Below are positions 40,143-51,314 of a DNA stretch of 64,000 nt, piece after piece. The notes below the pieces were generated by a model. The model did not search any database and had not been told where the DNA came from. It saw only the letters and a list, made by a program, of their open reading frames with translations. The translations under genes were made by a program, and so were the position numbers. How positions within the stretch are numbered: position 1 is the first letter of the stretch; each line of letters begins with the position of its first letter. This DNA is from Tranzscheliella williamsii. Lineage: Eukaryota; Basidiomycota; Ustilaginomycetes; Ustilaginales; Ustilaginaceae. Location: contig JALBYF010000041.1 in the NCBI GenBank assembly GCA_023212725.1, forward strand, positions 1 to 64,000, given 5' to 3'.

Positions 40143-40765
40143 TTAGATGTCCATAAACACCCACGAAGCAGCGTGGTCGGCTGGTTTCCACATCAGCCTG
40201 ACCGGGTACTGTGGTTCGGTGCGGCGAACGAGGTCAAGGTGAGCGGACGGGCTACGCAGCGGCAGATGGGGGCTGGCGGTGGCGCCGTAGGGGTACTTAC
40301 TGGAGGGGGTACGAAGAGGGGTTTGGCGGGGGCGAGCAGCCAGTGGAAGTGTTCGATGTCCTGCTGCGGTGCCGAGGGGGGCGGGGGGAGGGGGTCTGCG
40401 GGCTTGATGCGGAACCAGGCGCGTGTGTCTTCCGAGGGGACGCGCTCGGCGTAGAACCAGCTGGGCTGCTCGGCGACGGCGAGCGGGAGCTGATGCTCGT
40501 CGGTGCCGTCGGCCGCAGCGCAGCGCAGTCCCAGCGCCGGATTCGCCGCGAGCAGCAGCTGGCACCGCTGCCTATCCCCATCCCAGCGCACCTCCAGCTT
40601 CTGCTGCCGGTCCTGCAGCGGATCCGACGGCTCCAGACACACCGAACCCCCCTCCGCATCCATCGTCAGCAGGCTGAACCGCTGGCAGCTCGCATCGGCA
40701 ATCCCCTCATCCAGCCGGTGCGCCAGCTTCTTGAGCTCCCCACCACCGCTCGTCCCGTTCTCCAT
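40143..40765 (-). CDS. Hypothetical protein, 176 aa
   Basis: Two exons, 40765-40301 and 40208-40143, give 176 aa. The intron (GTAAGT donor, CCACAG acceptor, 92 nt) keeps phase and joins ...FVPPP to YPVRLMWKPADHAASWVFMDI. The sequence is not recognised. It is acidic-to-neutral, has no signal peptide or membrane segment, starts with a helical ELKKLAHRLDE region, continues with a beta-rich part (KLEVRWDGDRQRCQLLL) and has a Pro-rich insert before the splice. The aromatic-rich ending (WFYAERV, HFHWLL, MWKPADHAASWVF) reads like a folded small domain and not like random frame. Confidence 0.55.
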
Positions 40766-41344
40766 AGTTTCGGCTGACTTGCCCGTACCGAATCTCTCCG
40801 AACTTTCGATGTGGAGGCCTCTGCAAAGCGTAGCAAAGTTCCAAGAATTCAGTCGCGAACGTGAAAGACCGCCTTACCGTTGCTGCTAGCGCCTGGGCGA
40901 GATTTTCGACGGTGTGGTGGTACGGTGGTGATGATGATGATGATGTGGTGGTGGTGGTGGTGGTGGTGGTGGTGGTGGTGGAAATTGTGGTGGTGGTGAT
41001 GTGTGCGAGGTGTCATGCTGCAGCGCTCAGTCATCGGCATTGTCAGAGTGCGGACCTTGGCTCAGCTTTGAAACGCTCCGCACGCACCACGTGACCCCCT
41101 CGCCGGGCCTCTCACATCGTGCCAAGAGCCCTGCCTAGAGCCATGCTCAGCTATCCTCCTTTGCCCTCCCGCGCCGGTTCGTGCGTCACACCGCGACGAG
41201 CATGAGCATGCACGGACAGCGGCACACGCCACACCCACAAGAGCAAATCGGAGCGGGACGGGAAATACCAAGCGAAATGGCGAGATCAACTACAGACAGA
41301 TGAAAAAAGAGGAGGCTACCAGGCCGTGCCGAGCGAGTCAGGGA
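40766..41344. other. Intergenic region with microsatellite
   Basis: Upstream of the 176-aa gene. It contains the GTG/GAT microsatellite listed separately; otherwise no gene or site was assigned. Confidence 0.4.
40912..41003 (+). repeat. GAT/GTG trinucleotide microsatellite
   Basis: About four GAT units are followed by about a dozen uninterrupted GTG/GGT units, a short break (GAAATT), and four more GTG units. It lies about 150 bp upstream of the 176-aa gene's start codon. One strand is purely G/T-rich, so slippage and length variation between strains are likely. Confidence 0.9.
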
Positions 41345-42706
41345 TCAGAATTCTCCCTAGCGGTGGGACGGCCGAGCGTAGAAGGCCGACAGTCAGTAAC
41401 GGTAGCGAAAAGCGATCACGGCGCTTGGCTAGGCCAGACTCACAAAGTAGGACTGCTTTTTGACTCGATACTGTGGTTGGCCAAAGGGAGGATACTGCGT
41501 CGGTCAGAATATTTGGAGTCATTGGCTCGCTCTGAACGTTCCACGTGCCAAGCGCTTGGGCTGGAAACGACGTACCTTGTAGGGGACCCCCTTTCGAAGC
41601 CGATCAGTGTCATCCTTGGGATAAGCAAAGCCCTTCTGGCCCTGTCCGTACGACGGCCTTCGCGCCGCTTCTTCCTTGGCCGCAGCGAGCCTCTGTCGAC
41701 GACCCTCCTCGGTCTCGCCCGGCACACGGTCAGCGATCCCTTGAGGTAGCCGATCGGCAGGCTGGACATGCCCACCGGCTGCCTCGGAAGGCGAAGAAGA
41801 GGGTGGATGGGCCGGCCTTCCCTGGTTGTCAACCTCCTGGTCTTGGAATACGATCTGCTCTTCCTTGACTACATGTGCGCCGGAAGGCGTCCGGAAAATG
41901 TGTTGCGCCGCTTCGGCTTCGTGCAACGCATTTCCCAACAGCGCTTCGTTATGGGCAATCTTGGCTTTCTTTTGTTCCTCATCAGAAAGCTGCTGGTCAT
42001 ACGGAGAGACGTACTTTTCGCCTTTGGCGACTGCCTCCTGGCGCAGTTTTTCGTCTTCTTCGATGGAAGGAAGGCCCTCGGCGTGGCGCTCCCGACGCTC
42101 CTCCTCCTGCTCGATTTTGTCATGCTTGGCAAAGTGTTCGCGATCCTCCTTGTGATTGTAAGCGGCATCGGTCTGAGTCTCGGGCGTGTTGTGATAGATC
42201 TCCTCGTGGTGGACAAAGAATTCCGACTCCTCGTCATAATGGTGGCCCAAGCTGCTAATGTCAAACTCCTTGAAGAGAGGCAATCCATTGGGACCAGCAT
42301 CAATAAACTCCTGCTTGGTAATAATGCCATCGCGATTACTGTCCATGATGCGCAGGACCTCGCCTACGATCTTGTTAGCCTTCTCGTCGTGCACCTCGTG
42401 GTTGGGCGAGTGTTTCTTGGATTCGGAATGATGGACACCATAGATTGCTTCGATTTCATCCCTGTCCAAAATCCCGTTGCGGTCAAGATCATGAAGCGCA
42501 AACGCACTGCCAAGGTTGAAGGCTGAGATATGGTGCTCGGTTCGCATATGGCGTTGGATGTAGCTCTCGTGCTCTGCATCAGTGGGTTTGTATCCGGCGA
42601 CTTCAGCAGGTTCCTCGGATCCGCCGCCATGCTCATGAGCACGAGCGCCGTTGAGCGATAGACCCGAACAGAGGACAAGCGCGAGGAGGAGCCAAGATAC
42701 GCTCAT
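41345..42706 (-). CDS. Secreted EF-hand calcium-binding protein (nucleobindin/Ssp120-like)
   Basis: Model: exons 42706-41576, 41494-41444 and 41356-41345, 397 aa. The chosen ATG begins a signal peptide (MSVSWLLLALVLCSGLSL...ARA-HE). Two canonical EF-hand loops are visible, DLDRNGILDRDE and DSNRDGIITKQE, followed by a long acidic, His/Glu-rich helical region (DREHFAKHDKIEQEEERRERHAEG). This pattern fits nucleobindin-like lumenal proteins such as yeast Ssp120 in the Golgi/ER. The two 3' introns rest on a GTACGT donor, and on a GTGAGT donor with a TACTGAC branch site. Without them the frame ends at 41519 with a basic, unlikely tail. The frame is open upstream of this ATG straight into the RRM gene. 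Confidence 0.75.
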
Positions 42707-43654
42707 CTGCTTGGCGTCGCCGGTGGCAGCGAGCGTGGGCGCCGAAGTCCCTGCAGAACCTGATGCTTCTCCCTGCTTCTTCTTCTCGGCGATGCGCTTG
42801 GCTTCTTCATGGACATCGCTGACGGATTTTGACGTTTTAGTGTAGAAGGCATGGATGGTCGGATGGTTGGTAAAGGCATTGTAGTATTCGCTGAACTTGG
42901 AATAAACAAAGCTGGTCTTGGACTTGACCTCGGGCTTGTTCAAGACAGCCTGAGCACGCTGTTGCAGACTCCGAGTTAGGGAAGGGTCCGTGGCAGCCGT
43001 GCCGGAATCGGATGCGGGCTCAGGAACAGTGGTGGTTGTCTTAGGACCTTGGCTAGAAGCATCTGTGCCGGGGACAGGCATGGCAGCGGCCTCCTTGTCT
43101 GTGGCCGAGCTCAAGGCAGCGGGTCCACTGGGCGTATGCTCTGTCTTAGAGGTGGTTACAGAGGCGCCAGGAGTGGCGGCCTTGTCGAGCTTTTCGCCAA
43201 GGGATCGGTCAAGCTGCGACAGATAGGTCTTGAACTTAGTGGAAAGGCCGTGCTTGTTATCAAGGTCGATAGCTCTTTTGGTCACATCGTCGGAGATTTT
43301 GTAGCCGTGAGCCAAGTACTCGGCAATGATGGCGGTCTTAGGTTTGTCCTCCTGGCCGAGAGGTTGGGAGTCGTCATGGTGTGCGTCAGCCGAGGCGGAC
43401 GACCCGGGGACACCGGTAAGTGTGACCGACAGATGGGCGCCGTCGAGCGAGCTGCCATGGAGCATGATAGCGGTGCTTGCAGCACTCGGCTTAACGAAGG
43501 TGATGGTTGCTTGTTGATGCTTCTCCCCGTCATCTGTGAGGTCGAGTTGGGAAATGGCGCCGCAGAAACTGAAAAAGTCTTCTACCTGCTTCTTCGAGGT
43601 AGTCTTACCAATGCCCGTCACTACCACCCCGGAAGCAGGAGCGCTGGACGACAT
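42707..43654 (-). CDS. RRM-domain protein, Vip1-like, without a stop codon of its own
   Basis: 316 codons from the ATG at 43654. An RRM-type domain lies at about residues 8-85 (VVVTGIGKTTSKKQVEDFFSFCG with RNP2-like start; QQATITFVKPSAASTAI as RNP1-like strand). A helical region with DKPKTAIIAEYLAHGYKISDDV follows, then a Ser/Thr/Pro-rich linker and a conserved-looking FSEYYNAFTNHPTIHAFY segment. This arrangement resembles fission-yeast Vip1. The frame then runs without any stop into the signal peptide of the EF-hand gene. Either the mRNA is spliced to end separately, or alternative starts serve two proteins, or a fusion is made. Confidence 0.7.
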
Positions 43655-44681
43655 GATGGGAGCAGTGGCAGCACCGACTTGGGTTACTTTGGCTGGAAGG
43701 TATCTCGACTATCACGGTAAGGACGATCACAAATGCTCAAAGATTGGTTGCGCTTTGATCAGCACAGGACGTCTCGATGTATTGGTGTTTGAAGGGAAGG
43801 AAGTGATGAGCAAGCAGTCGAAGTGCCGAAGAGCGATGCGATGTTTGGTTAGAGACGGAAGTATGAAGGCAGACCGATGATATCGATGCAACCGTGTATA
43901 AGTTGGGTTAATGAAAGCCAACTTCGTGGCTGCGCTTGGACCGCCTAAGCGCTTGGCTTCTAAGGTGCAGCTTACTACAACACCGATGGCGGACGCGGTT
44001 AGCAGCTTGGGAGAGCCAACACTTTTTGAATTTGGAAGCAACATGCGTATCTGCACCACATGCTTGTATTCATATTATAGGCAGTTGTCGCTTGAAAAGT
44101 GCAGGCATTGGGGCGAGTATCAACAGGTAAGAAGATAGGGTTACCCCTGACACTTCCAACCTAACAATTGACCTGCCATGAAAAAAGCGACGCGGCGAGA
44201 GAATCACAATCACATTGGACGCAGCCAGGCTCACACTGAGCATGCTGTATGCTACACTGCAAGCGATTCGCACTGCATAGCCATACACATGGCAGACGGC
44301 GATGCGGTGGGAGTGAGGAGCTCTATAGAGATGCAAACCGGCCTTACTGAGATAATGGAGTCGGGCCCGGCATGCGGGAGGAGGCGCTGTCCAGTTTAGA
44401 GGCTTCGTTTCGGTTCGCGTGGCAAGTACGCGAAAGTTGAAATGATGGATGACCTTCCCCGCGCACCTCTACTCTGTGACTTGGCTCGAGGTGCCAGTTA
44501 CCTTAACAAGTCAAATGATCCGCTCCAAGTGCATCACAAATGGCAAGAATGGCCGTTGACCTGTTTCCAGATTGGACTAGAGATGTACTTTCATGTTTGC
44601 CGACTCCGATAAGTGGCGCCTGGAAAGGTAGCAGCTGTCTTGGCGAAACAGGAACGACGAGCGCGCAATTGATCGTGCGTA

Positions 44682-44692
44682 TTAGGGTTAGG
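44682..44692 (+). repeat. Two interstitial TTAGGG units
   Basis: TTAGGGTTAGG, just under two copies of the common fungal telomere unit. Too short to be more than chance or a small protein-binding site. Confidence 0.4.
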
Positions 44693-46372
44693 CAAGCTAT
44701 CCGCACTCTCTAGTTGGTATCGTTTCGCGACGCCATGTCTCAGAGATACATTACGAGCTCTCCAGTATGTCAAGCCACAGTGTGAGTAGTTTTCTAGCTG
44801 ATGCCTTCGTTCGGTGATGTGTCTTGCGCGCTTTTCAGCCAACGTATCGGCATCGGAGTCCGATGCGCGAGCAGCGCGAACGAAGAGCTCGCCTCTGCTC
44901 CCCAAGCAGATATCGATCATACGCTTTGCGAACCGTCGCCCCATCATCTCACTGGAGTCCAGATGATTTTATGCTGCATGCTCTGCCATGCTAGACAGCG
45001 CTTTCCAAGGACGTTTGCTAGCCCATTTCCAGCTTGCACGAGTGGATTGGTTCGCAGCGCCGAAATTGCCTCGCGAAATTGAAACTATCGGACCCTGAAA
45101 GCGGAACTGCGAAGCCCATTTGGTATGGTTAAGTGAAGTTAATCCGACCCATATTTGTCTCTGGATGGCACTACTCACGACTCTACCTGTGATTACAGTT
45201 GAGCCGCAAACACTCGCTACACTGATAGAATTCGTGTTGCCTTTACACGATGTGCATACAGCTGCAGGCTTGCCTGGTGTTGGTTTGGCGCGGCTCTATT
45301 TCCGCACCCTGCAGCTTAGCGCCTTGGTCGGGTTAAAGCCTGTGAGTTGCTTTCACTTATTCACCTTGCACGGTACGCTTGGTCCTTGTCCCGGCTCAGA
45401 AGTAGGGACCATGGTTCGCTGCATGGGGTCCACTCGTTCGTTCATCCCTTAATCGGCCGCTGACCGTGATGATGTGCGATGTAGAGCAGATGAAGAGCAG
45501 CGTTGCCAAACAGACTGGCCATCAGCGATGGTCTGTCATGTCTGTCTGATCCGCATACATGACTCGCGCGTGGTGTGCTCATGCAGAGCTTCCTTTCCAG
45601 GAACACTCAGCTGACCGCCTCGCCTGCATTGCCTTCTGCTGGCTAAGCTTTTCCCGCTGCAGCCCCGCTGGTGCACTCGGTGCCTCGCCTTCTCTCCGCC
45701 CAATCTCATTGCGCTTCCGACGCTAAGGCACGCTCCTGTTTGTCAATCCAGTCAGCCTCGGTAACCACTTCAACACCGCCCAACTCATACTTGACTGGCT
45801 AGACTTGGCTTCCTAAATCGCCCGCCCTTCCCGTCCTTCATTCGTTCTGCTGTTACTTCTTACAAGCCTCCCTCTTTGCCCTTCCAGCCCAAAAGCTGTC
45901 CTACACTTGGCAGCTGCAGTGCTTGTGCTGACCCTGTTCGATTTTAAGAGCAGCAGGGCTACCCCTCTTTTCTCCGCTTCAAGTGCAGAAGAGGCACACA
46001 AGGCCTTGCTCGTTCCAGCTGGTCAACCCTTCTTGCCCATATTGCTCACACAGGCACCCTCGTTGTAGATCAAGGCAGGCAAGCCGTTGCCTCCTGCTGT
46101 TTACGTATTGATAGCTGCCACCCCGTCAACCAGGTCTCGGTCGTACTTTATGCTTCCGTCTTTCTCGCTAACTTGCGCTTTCTCCCAACCTTCCGTTTGG
46201 CAAGCCCGGTCCTAGTACCGCTCTCTTTCTCCGCCGCACCTCTTCGTGGCCATCACCTCTAGTGCTGGTAATCGCTCGGGATATCTATCTGCCAAAGCCT
46301 TGCTCCTCCATCATGCCTCACATAGGGCAGGCTTGCCAGCCAAACCAGCTCTGAAACCCTCCCAAGTTTGGC

Positions 46373-46397
46373 CTTCTCTCTCTCTCTCTCTTTTTCC
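46373..46397 (+). repeat. CT dinucleotide tract
   Basis: About ten CT units followed by a T-run, inside the pyrimidine-rich upstream region of the 1160-aa gene. Confidence 0.85.
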
Positions 46398-47185
46398 ACC
46401 GCACCGCTTGCACCCCTCTGGAAAGCTCTTCGCTCCTTCTCTCACGGGTTTCGATCGCCAAAGCCGGCTCCACAGACCCCTCTCTTGGCGGCTCTCGGTG
46501 ATCCTCGTTCCCATCTCTTCTATTCCTCTTCGCAGCATTTGGACCCGGCACCAAGGATCTCGTCTTTGCGCTCTTCATATACCCTTTTACGCTGCGTAGC
46601 GTAGACTTGCTCCGCTTCCCACTATCACGACAGCAGATCCTGCAACGTATACCCTATCTGTGAACAACAGGATTGATTGATTGCAGCGGCCGCGCGCTAG
46701 CCTTCCATCATCGACCTTACCTCGGAGCCAAGGTAGGCACGTTCCGCAAAGTCCTGTCCACTCTGGCGAAATTATAGCATCAACAAGGCTCCGATTGAGG
46801 AGAGCGTAGAGTATCTACATCAATCAGAGACGCTAGCGCGTTGTTTGCATCGTCAGCAGTGCAACGTATTGCGAATCCTCTTTGTTGTACAACAGTCTCC
46901 GGCCTATGACCACCAGAGCATAAGCTATACCATCTTTGGTCCCACAAGAGCTTACCGGCATTCACGTAGTGGTTCCCAAATCGGCCCTGGGCATTTTGAT
47001 AGAGACCTTACCAAGCTATGAGAATACCGGGGTAGGGGTAATTCTGTATATTCATCCTCTGCCGGCCGAGCACATACTACTTCGGTGTCGCCAGCCATCG
47101 TACAACAGCACTCTCTACCTCGTAGGCTATCCTCGAGCTGGGCAGCACCTCCTTCCTATCTCACGAAACATCGGTCGTGAAAGAG

Positions 47186-50100
47186 ATGTCAGGTGCTCAA
47201 GATGCGGAACATGTCCTCGGCGAAGAGTTAGAGCAGACTCTCGAGATAAATCTACCGACGCTCAGCTCCAGTGTCAGCGATGGGGATGCCCAAGATAGTG
47301 AGGACAATTTCGACATCGGCCAGGTCTACTATCCATGCAGCGGGAACATTGATCTCAAGACATTCGTCGACGCCCGCGGATATGCCATCAGCTTTCGCCG
47401 TCTCCACGATGAGTGGACAGCGTTGGGCGAACCTCTCCTTAACACAGCGCACTGGCCGCGTATGCCTGGTCATCGCGGCTTGCCCGTTTCGCCCCGTGGC
47501 TTTTCCCGCGCTGCCGCCTATTATGACCGTAAGATCTTCGCCCAGGTCGCTCTGGATATACAAGGAAAGCCTGCCAATCGTCAGCGGCCCATTGATGACT
47601 ATCTAACAACGCAGCTCATGACCGTCGCCATTGTCACTGCCGATCTGACTGTCCACCGGCAGCTCCTCGAATCGCCCGACATCACAGACACAGTACGTCG
47701 TTTTACGTGGAATCAGACCTTTTCCACCTTCCTCCACGACGTCCTGCTATACTTTGGAAACGAGCGCAAAATCTGTGATCGTCTAGGCAGTCACAACTGT
47801 TCCGGCCCCCTTATGTGGGGTCAGGCACACAGCTTGCCTTTGCCAGAGCTTTTTTCAATGGTCAACTATCAAGTCCAGATCTTCCAGAATCTTTTTCCTA
47901 ATTTTGGCGAGTTCACAAGCCACTGCGCTGCAGCGGAAAGCCCCAGACAATGGCGACACCCAAGGAGCGCCTACGCCCCAGCTGGTGCTAACATGGGACA
48001 TAGCGGCCATCCTCGACAGCAAGTGCAAGCACATTACTCCGCTCTGTTGCAGCAGCAAGGACAAGCATCACATCCTCTACAGCAACCTCTGACAGCGGCA
48101 ACATCGCCATGGCATGCTTTGACGATCGGTGGTATAGATCCGATGGTAGGTGATATTCACGGCGCGCTCAAGGAGGAGCGAGGTTCCACGCCCCTGATCG
48201 GCCTGAATGCTAATGAGTCTCAGGCGGGCGTGGGGCCGCCCGAGCCTGGTCCTCAACTGCTTTCGGTGACGGTGCTGGCGGACGAGACGCAAGGGCGCCC
48301 CGACCTATACCTCGCAAGGCTGGATCAATTCATCCGCCCAGATGTGCCGCTAGATCGGGTGGCGCAATACATCGACTCGAGGCCATCCGCTTCCACCTCA
48401 ACCTCAACTTCAACCTCCGCTTCCAATTCTGCCTCGTCAAGGTCGACGCCGGGGTCCATTCACATTGTTGCCCCTTTGCAAGGAGGCAATGTCAGGACAT
48501 TAGCTTTTACAGCCTCAGAGTCCTCGCAAACTGGCAATCAGGCGCTACGTAATACGAAGCGGGCCAGCAAGAGTAGGCAGAACCAGGCGAACGCCGCCAC
48601 GCAGTCGACGCTGCGACCGCAACACTTCTGGTCCAGCGATTTGCAGCAAAGCCAAACGGGAGAACTTGCTACAATGGGCCACAGCATTGGAGGGATGCCA
48701 CAAAGCCAGCCAGGTCGGGTAATCACACCCAGCAACCCGTACTTCGATTCTCAGCCCACAACCCCCACTGAACTTTTATCTGCAGAGATCATGTTCGGAT
48801 CTGCGGACGGTCAGCGTGGAGGCTATGCAGATCGGGGACACCAGGCAGGCTTTAGCGGTGGGCTGCGTATGACCGAATCTTCGTCAAGCGGGTCCTTGCA
48901 CGACGGCCGCAAAAGAACTCGTGCCGAACAGAATCGCGAAAAAATGAAAGCATACCACCGACGTGTGATGCAGCAAAGGGAGGCGCTCACCAGTGTGCTC
49001 GCCGAACTCGCCACTCAGGTTGGGCCCGCCCCTATCCTGAGTACGATAGGCGTCGATCAGACGGCACCAGGCACCTTGGGGGATGGCCTGCCTTACCCGG
49101 GAGAAGGCTTCTCGACGGCGCCAGACACCGACGGAACGCTCCCGTCAGGGCTGTCAGGGCCGGTGGGAGATCGGAGTCTGGCAGAAACGGGCTTGTCTGT
49201 ATCTCTGCGAAACAGACAGAAGCAAGAGTCCAAAGCGAGGCTGAGGAGACGCGAGATCGACCAGGTTCACGAGGCAGGCCAGTATGCTGATTTCGCCAAC
49301 AAGTGGTGGTCAAAAGCTTCAGAGTCCGGGCGCTCGTCGGGACAAACTACACACATCTTGCCAACTTCTAGCTCGGCCCAGCTCACCCCGGGAGGTTCGA
49401 GCAACACAACGTCAGGGTTGAATAATGCAGGCGTGGCGCAAACCGGCACAGCTCCCGTGCCAAATGCGTACGCGGATGTCGGGGTGATTGCGCAAGCCAT
49501 TGTCAGCGTTTTCATGAGGCATCGGACCAACTGGACAGCACTGATCTTAGCGGAACAAAGACTTACCAGCGAGGTTGCCAAGCTGTACAACAGTGCCAGC
49601 AACGATGGCATGCAGAGAGAGAACGTCGCGAAAGCGGATGCGCATCCGAGCGAGCCGGGTGCAGCGTGGGGAGGGATCAAAGCACTGACGGATCGGCTGC
49701 AGATCGAGGCACCGAACTTTTCGTACAGTCGAGAACTCCGTGAGGCGAGCTCATTGCCGGTGGTGTACCATCAGCAGCGACGAGAGCCAGCCCGATCGTA
49801 TAATACGAGTAGCATCCCCGGGTATCCACCAAGCTCGTCTTCCAGAACGCCTATTCGGACTGCGAGCAGGACTGATTACACGGCCATACAAAGTGCACCA
49901 TATACTCCTTCAGTGATGGCGCCTCCGACAGGATCGCAAAGCGGCAGCAGCGGCGCTGGCATCGGCGGATACGGCGGCATGGTCTCACCTGTAGCTACCG
50001 GCTCGTACGACAGCTCTTCGCCCTCCACGGACAGCGACTATCTGGACAAGGAGAGCAGAAGATACACGGGTCGAGAAGCAAATTCGGCCATGCTCGCCGG

Positions 50101-50668
50101 GGGATCAGTATATGCCGCGGCGGAAGAGCAGAGCAGGATGGTGGATTATCAAGCCAGTGGGCTCGCAGCGAGCATTGGACGGGCCAACCCGGCCTCGGGC
50201 CGACTGTCGCCTAGCCTGCCTGAGTCGCCTTCGGTCAGGATCCTCTCGCACTCTTTCCCCACCGCGCAGAGCATGAGTCAGCAGTATGATTCGTACCGGT
50301 CTTCTCATGCTCACCAGCCGCAGCCTTGGCATGGATACCAGCAAAACTACGGACAAGAGCACGACCTACAGCTGCTGCAGCATCGAACGTCACCGGTGGT
50401 GTCGTACGAGCATCGTGTCGCGCAAAGTGACTTGTTCCATGCGCATCAGCAGCCGCAGCCGCACTTCGCAGCTCGAACCTCGGCATGGCAGCAAGGGCAG
50501 TCACAGGTGACAGCACAGCAGCCCCCGCAGCACTTGCAGCAACGGGTTGTGCCTCAACAGCCCGGCCCGTCACAACAGCCACCGATCCAGACACCAGTGC
50601 AACTGGCGCCGCCACTTCATCAACAGCACCACTACCCGCACTCCGCCCACGAGGGTCAGCCACAGTAA
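47186..50668 (+). CDS. Large low-complexity protein, probable regulator
   Basis: Intronless, 1160 aa from the first ATG (the frame extends three codons upstream without ATG). Not recognised as a named family. Residues ~45-215 look folded and conserved (GYAISFRRLHDEW, FSRAAAYYDRKIFAQVALDIQGK, TWNQTFSTFLHDVLLYFGNERK). The middle contains two similar basic segments, QNREKMKAYHRRVMQQREA near 580 and RNRQKQESKARLRRREID near 675, each with NRxK then an RR pair, suggesting nucleic-acid binding. Long Ser/Thr-rich and Gln/His/Pro-rich regions, the latter filling the last 150 residues, are typical of fungal transcription regulators. The 3.5-kb upstream region supports complex control. The function is inferred from composition only. 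Confidence 0.75.
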   Translation: MSGAQDAEHVLGEELEQTLEINLPTLSSSVSDGDAQDSEDNFDIGQVYYPCSGNIDLKTFVDARGYAISFRRLHDEWTALGEPLLNTAHWPRMPGHRGLPVSPRGFSRAAAYYDRKIFAQVALDIQGKPANRQRPIDDYLTTQLMTVAIVTADLTVHRQLLESPDITDTVRRFTWNQTFSTFLHDVLLYFGNERKICDRLGSHNCSGPLMWGQAHSLPLPELFSMVNYQVQIFQNLFPNFGEFTSHCAAAESPRQWRHPRSAYAPAGANMGHSGHPRQQVQAHYSALLQQQGQASHPLQQPLTAATSPWHALTIGGIDPMVGDIHGALKEERGSTPLIGLNANESQAGVGPPEPGPQLLSVTVLADETQGRPDLYLARLDQFIRPDVPLDRVAQYIDSRPSASTSTSTSTSASNSASSRSTPGSIHIVAPLQGGNVRTLAFTASESSQTGNQALRNTKRASKSRQNQANAATQSTLRPQHFWSSDLQQSQTGELATMGHSIGGMPQSQPGRVITPSNPYFDSQPTTPTELLSAEIMFGSADGQRGGYADRGHQAGFSGGLRMTESSSSGSLHDGRKRTRAEQNREKMKAYHRRVMQQREALTSVLAELATQVGPAPILSTIGVDQTAPGTLGDGLPYPGEGFSTAPDTDGTLPSGLSGPVGDRSLAETGLSVSLRNRQKQESKARLRRREIDQVHEAGQYADFANKWWSKASESGRSSGQTTHILPTSSSAQLTPGGSSNTTSGLNNAGVAQTGTAPVPNAYADVGVIAQAIVSVFMRHRTNWTALILAEQRLTSEVAKLYNSASNDGMQRENVAKADAHPSEPGAAWGGIKALTDRLQIEAPNFSYSRELREASSLPVVYHQQRREPARSYNTSSIPGYPPSSSSRTPIRTASRTDYTAIQSAPYTPSVMAPPTGSQSGSSGAGIGGYGGMVSPVATGSYDSSSPSTDSDYLDKESRRYTGREANSAMLAGGSVYAAAEEQSRMVDYQASGLAASIGRANPASGRLSPSLPESPSVRILSHSFPTAQSMSQQYDSYRSSHAHQPQPWHGYQQNYGQEHDLQLLQHRTSPVVSYEHRVAQSDLFHAHQQPQPHFAARTSAWQQGQSQVTAQQPPQHLQQRVVPQQPGPSQQPPIQTPVQLAPPLHQQHHYPHSAHEGQPQ

Positions 50669-51314
50669 ACCTCGCGTTGTAGCCCACGTTGAGAGGCGCG
50701 AGGCCCCGTCCCACCCTACGCATGTAGCCCCATGTAGGGGCAACTGGACCAGACGAGTCATCCTCTGACTGTCACCTGTTAGCGAGTTGATCCGTGCCTT
50801 CACATGAGCAGCAGAGCCTTTGGCCGCTCCTTCTGTAGGACGTATAACGACAGATAACTTATGTAAGCGCTTGGGGCGTGGGGGGTTTGGTGTTTCGACC
50901 GAAAAGGTCCGACGTGCCTGCTCTGGTGGGGGTTGAAATTAGGCGCGCGCTGATTGGACCGTCCATCGCTAATGCGGCTTTCAGAAGAGTGACTCGACGG
51001 GCAGACCCACTCAACACTTGCTCGGTGCGGTGTTAGACCATTTCTCGAATCGGTTTTATGAAGTTTTAAAGGTGGGGTAGTCGCGTTTGAAGTGCCAGTC
51101 GAAATGAACCGATGGAAGTTGTAAGTGCGTGAATAGGACGCAAGCGGAAATGACGAGCAGCGAAGGCTGAACGCAGGATCTTCCAAGAGGGACAGAGGGA
51201 CAGTCACAGTGCCTCAAAAGGAAGGTCGTATCTCGCATCTCTACCTGTCTCCACCTGACTTCCATCTGATTCCATCCCTGCTCAGCGCATCTCCTGCCTG
51301 TGCTCGTCGCGATC
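50669..51314. other. Intergenic region, LEU1 promoter
   Basis: About 650 bp between two plus-strand genes. It must contain the LEU1 promoter; no specific element was identified. Confidence 0.4.

Larger units (their letters stand above)
43655..47185. other. 3.5-kb non-coding stretch with pyrimidine-rich tracts
   Basis: No supported gene. From about 45,590 to 46,700 the plus strand is markedly C/T-rich, with few purine runs, then becomes mixed until the ATG at 47,186. In fungi such tracts mark promoters and long leaders of highly regulated genes. The left end must also carry the promoter of the RRM gene. Confidence 0.5.

Noticed and set aside
44682..44692. Telomere or telomere-fusion remnant
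   Set aside because: Fewer than two TTAGGG units, with no subtelomeric features nearby; chance occurrence is likely.
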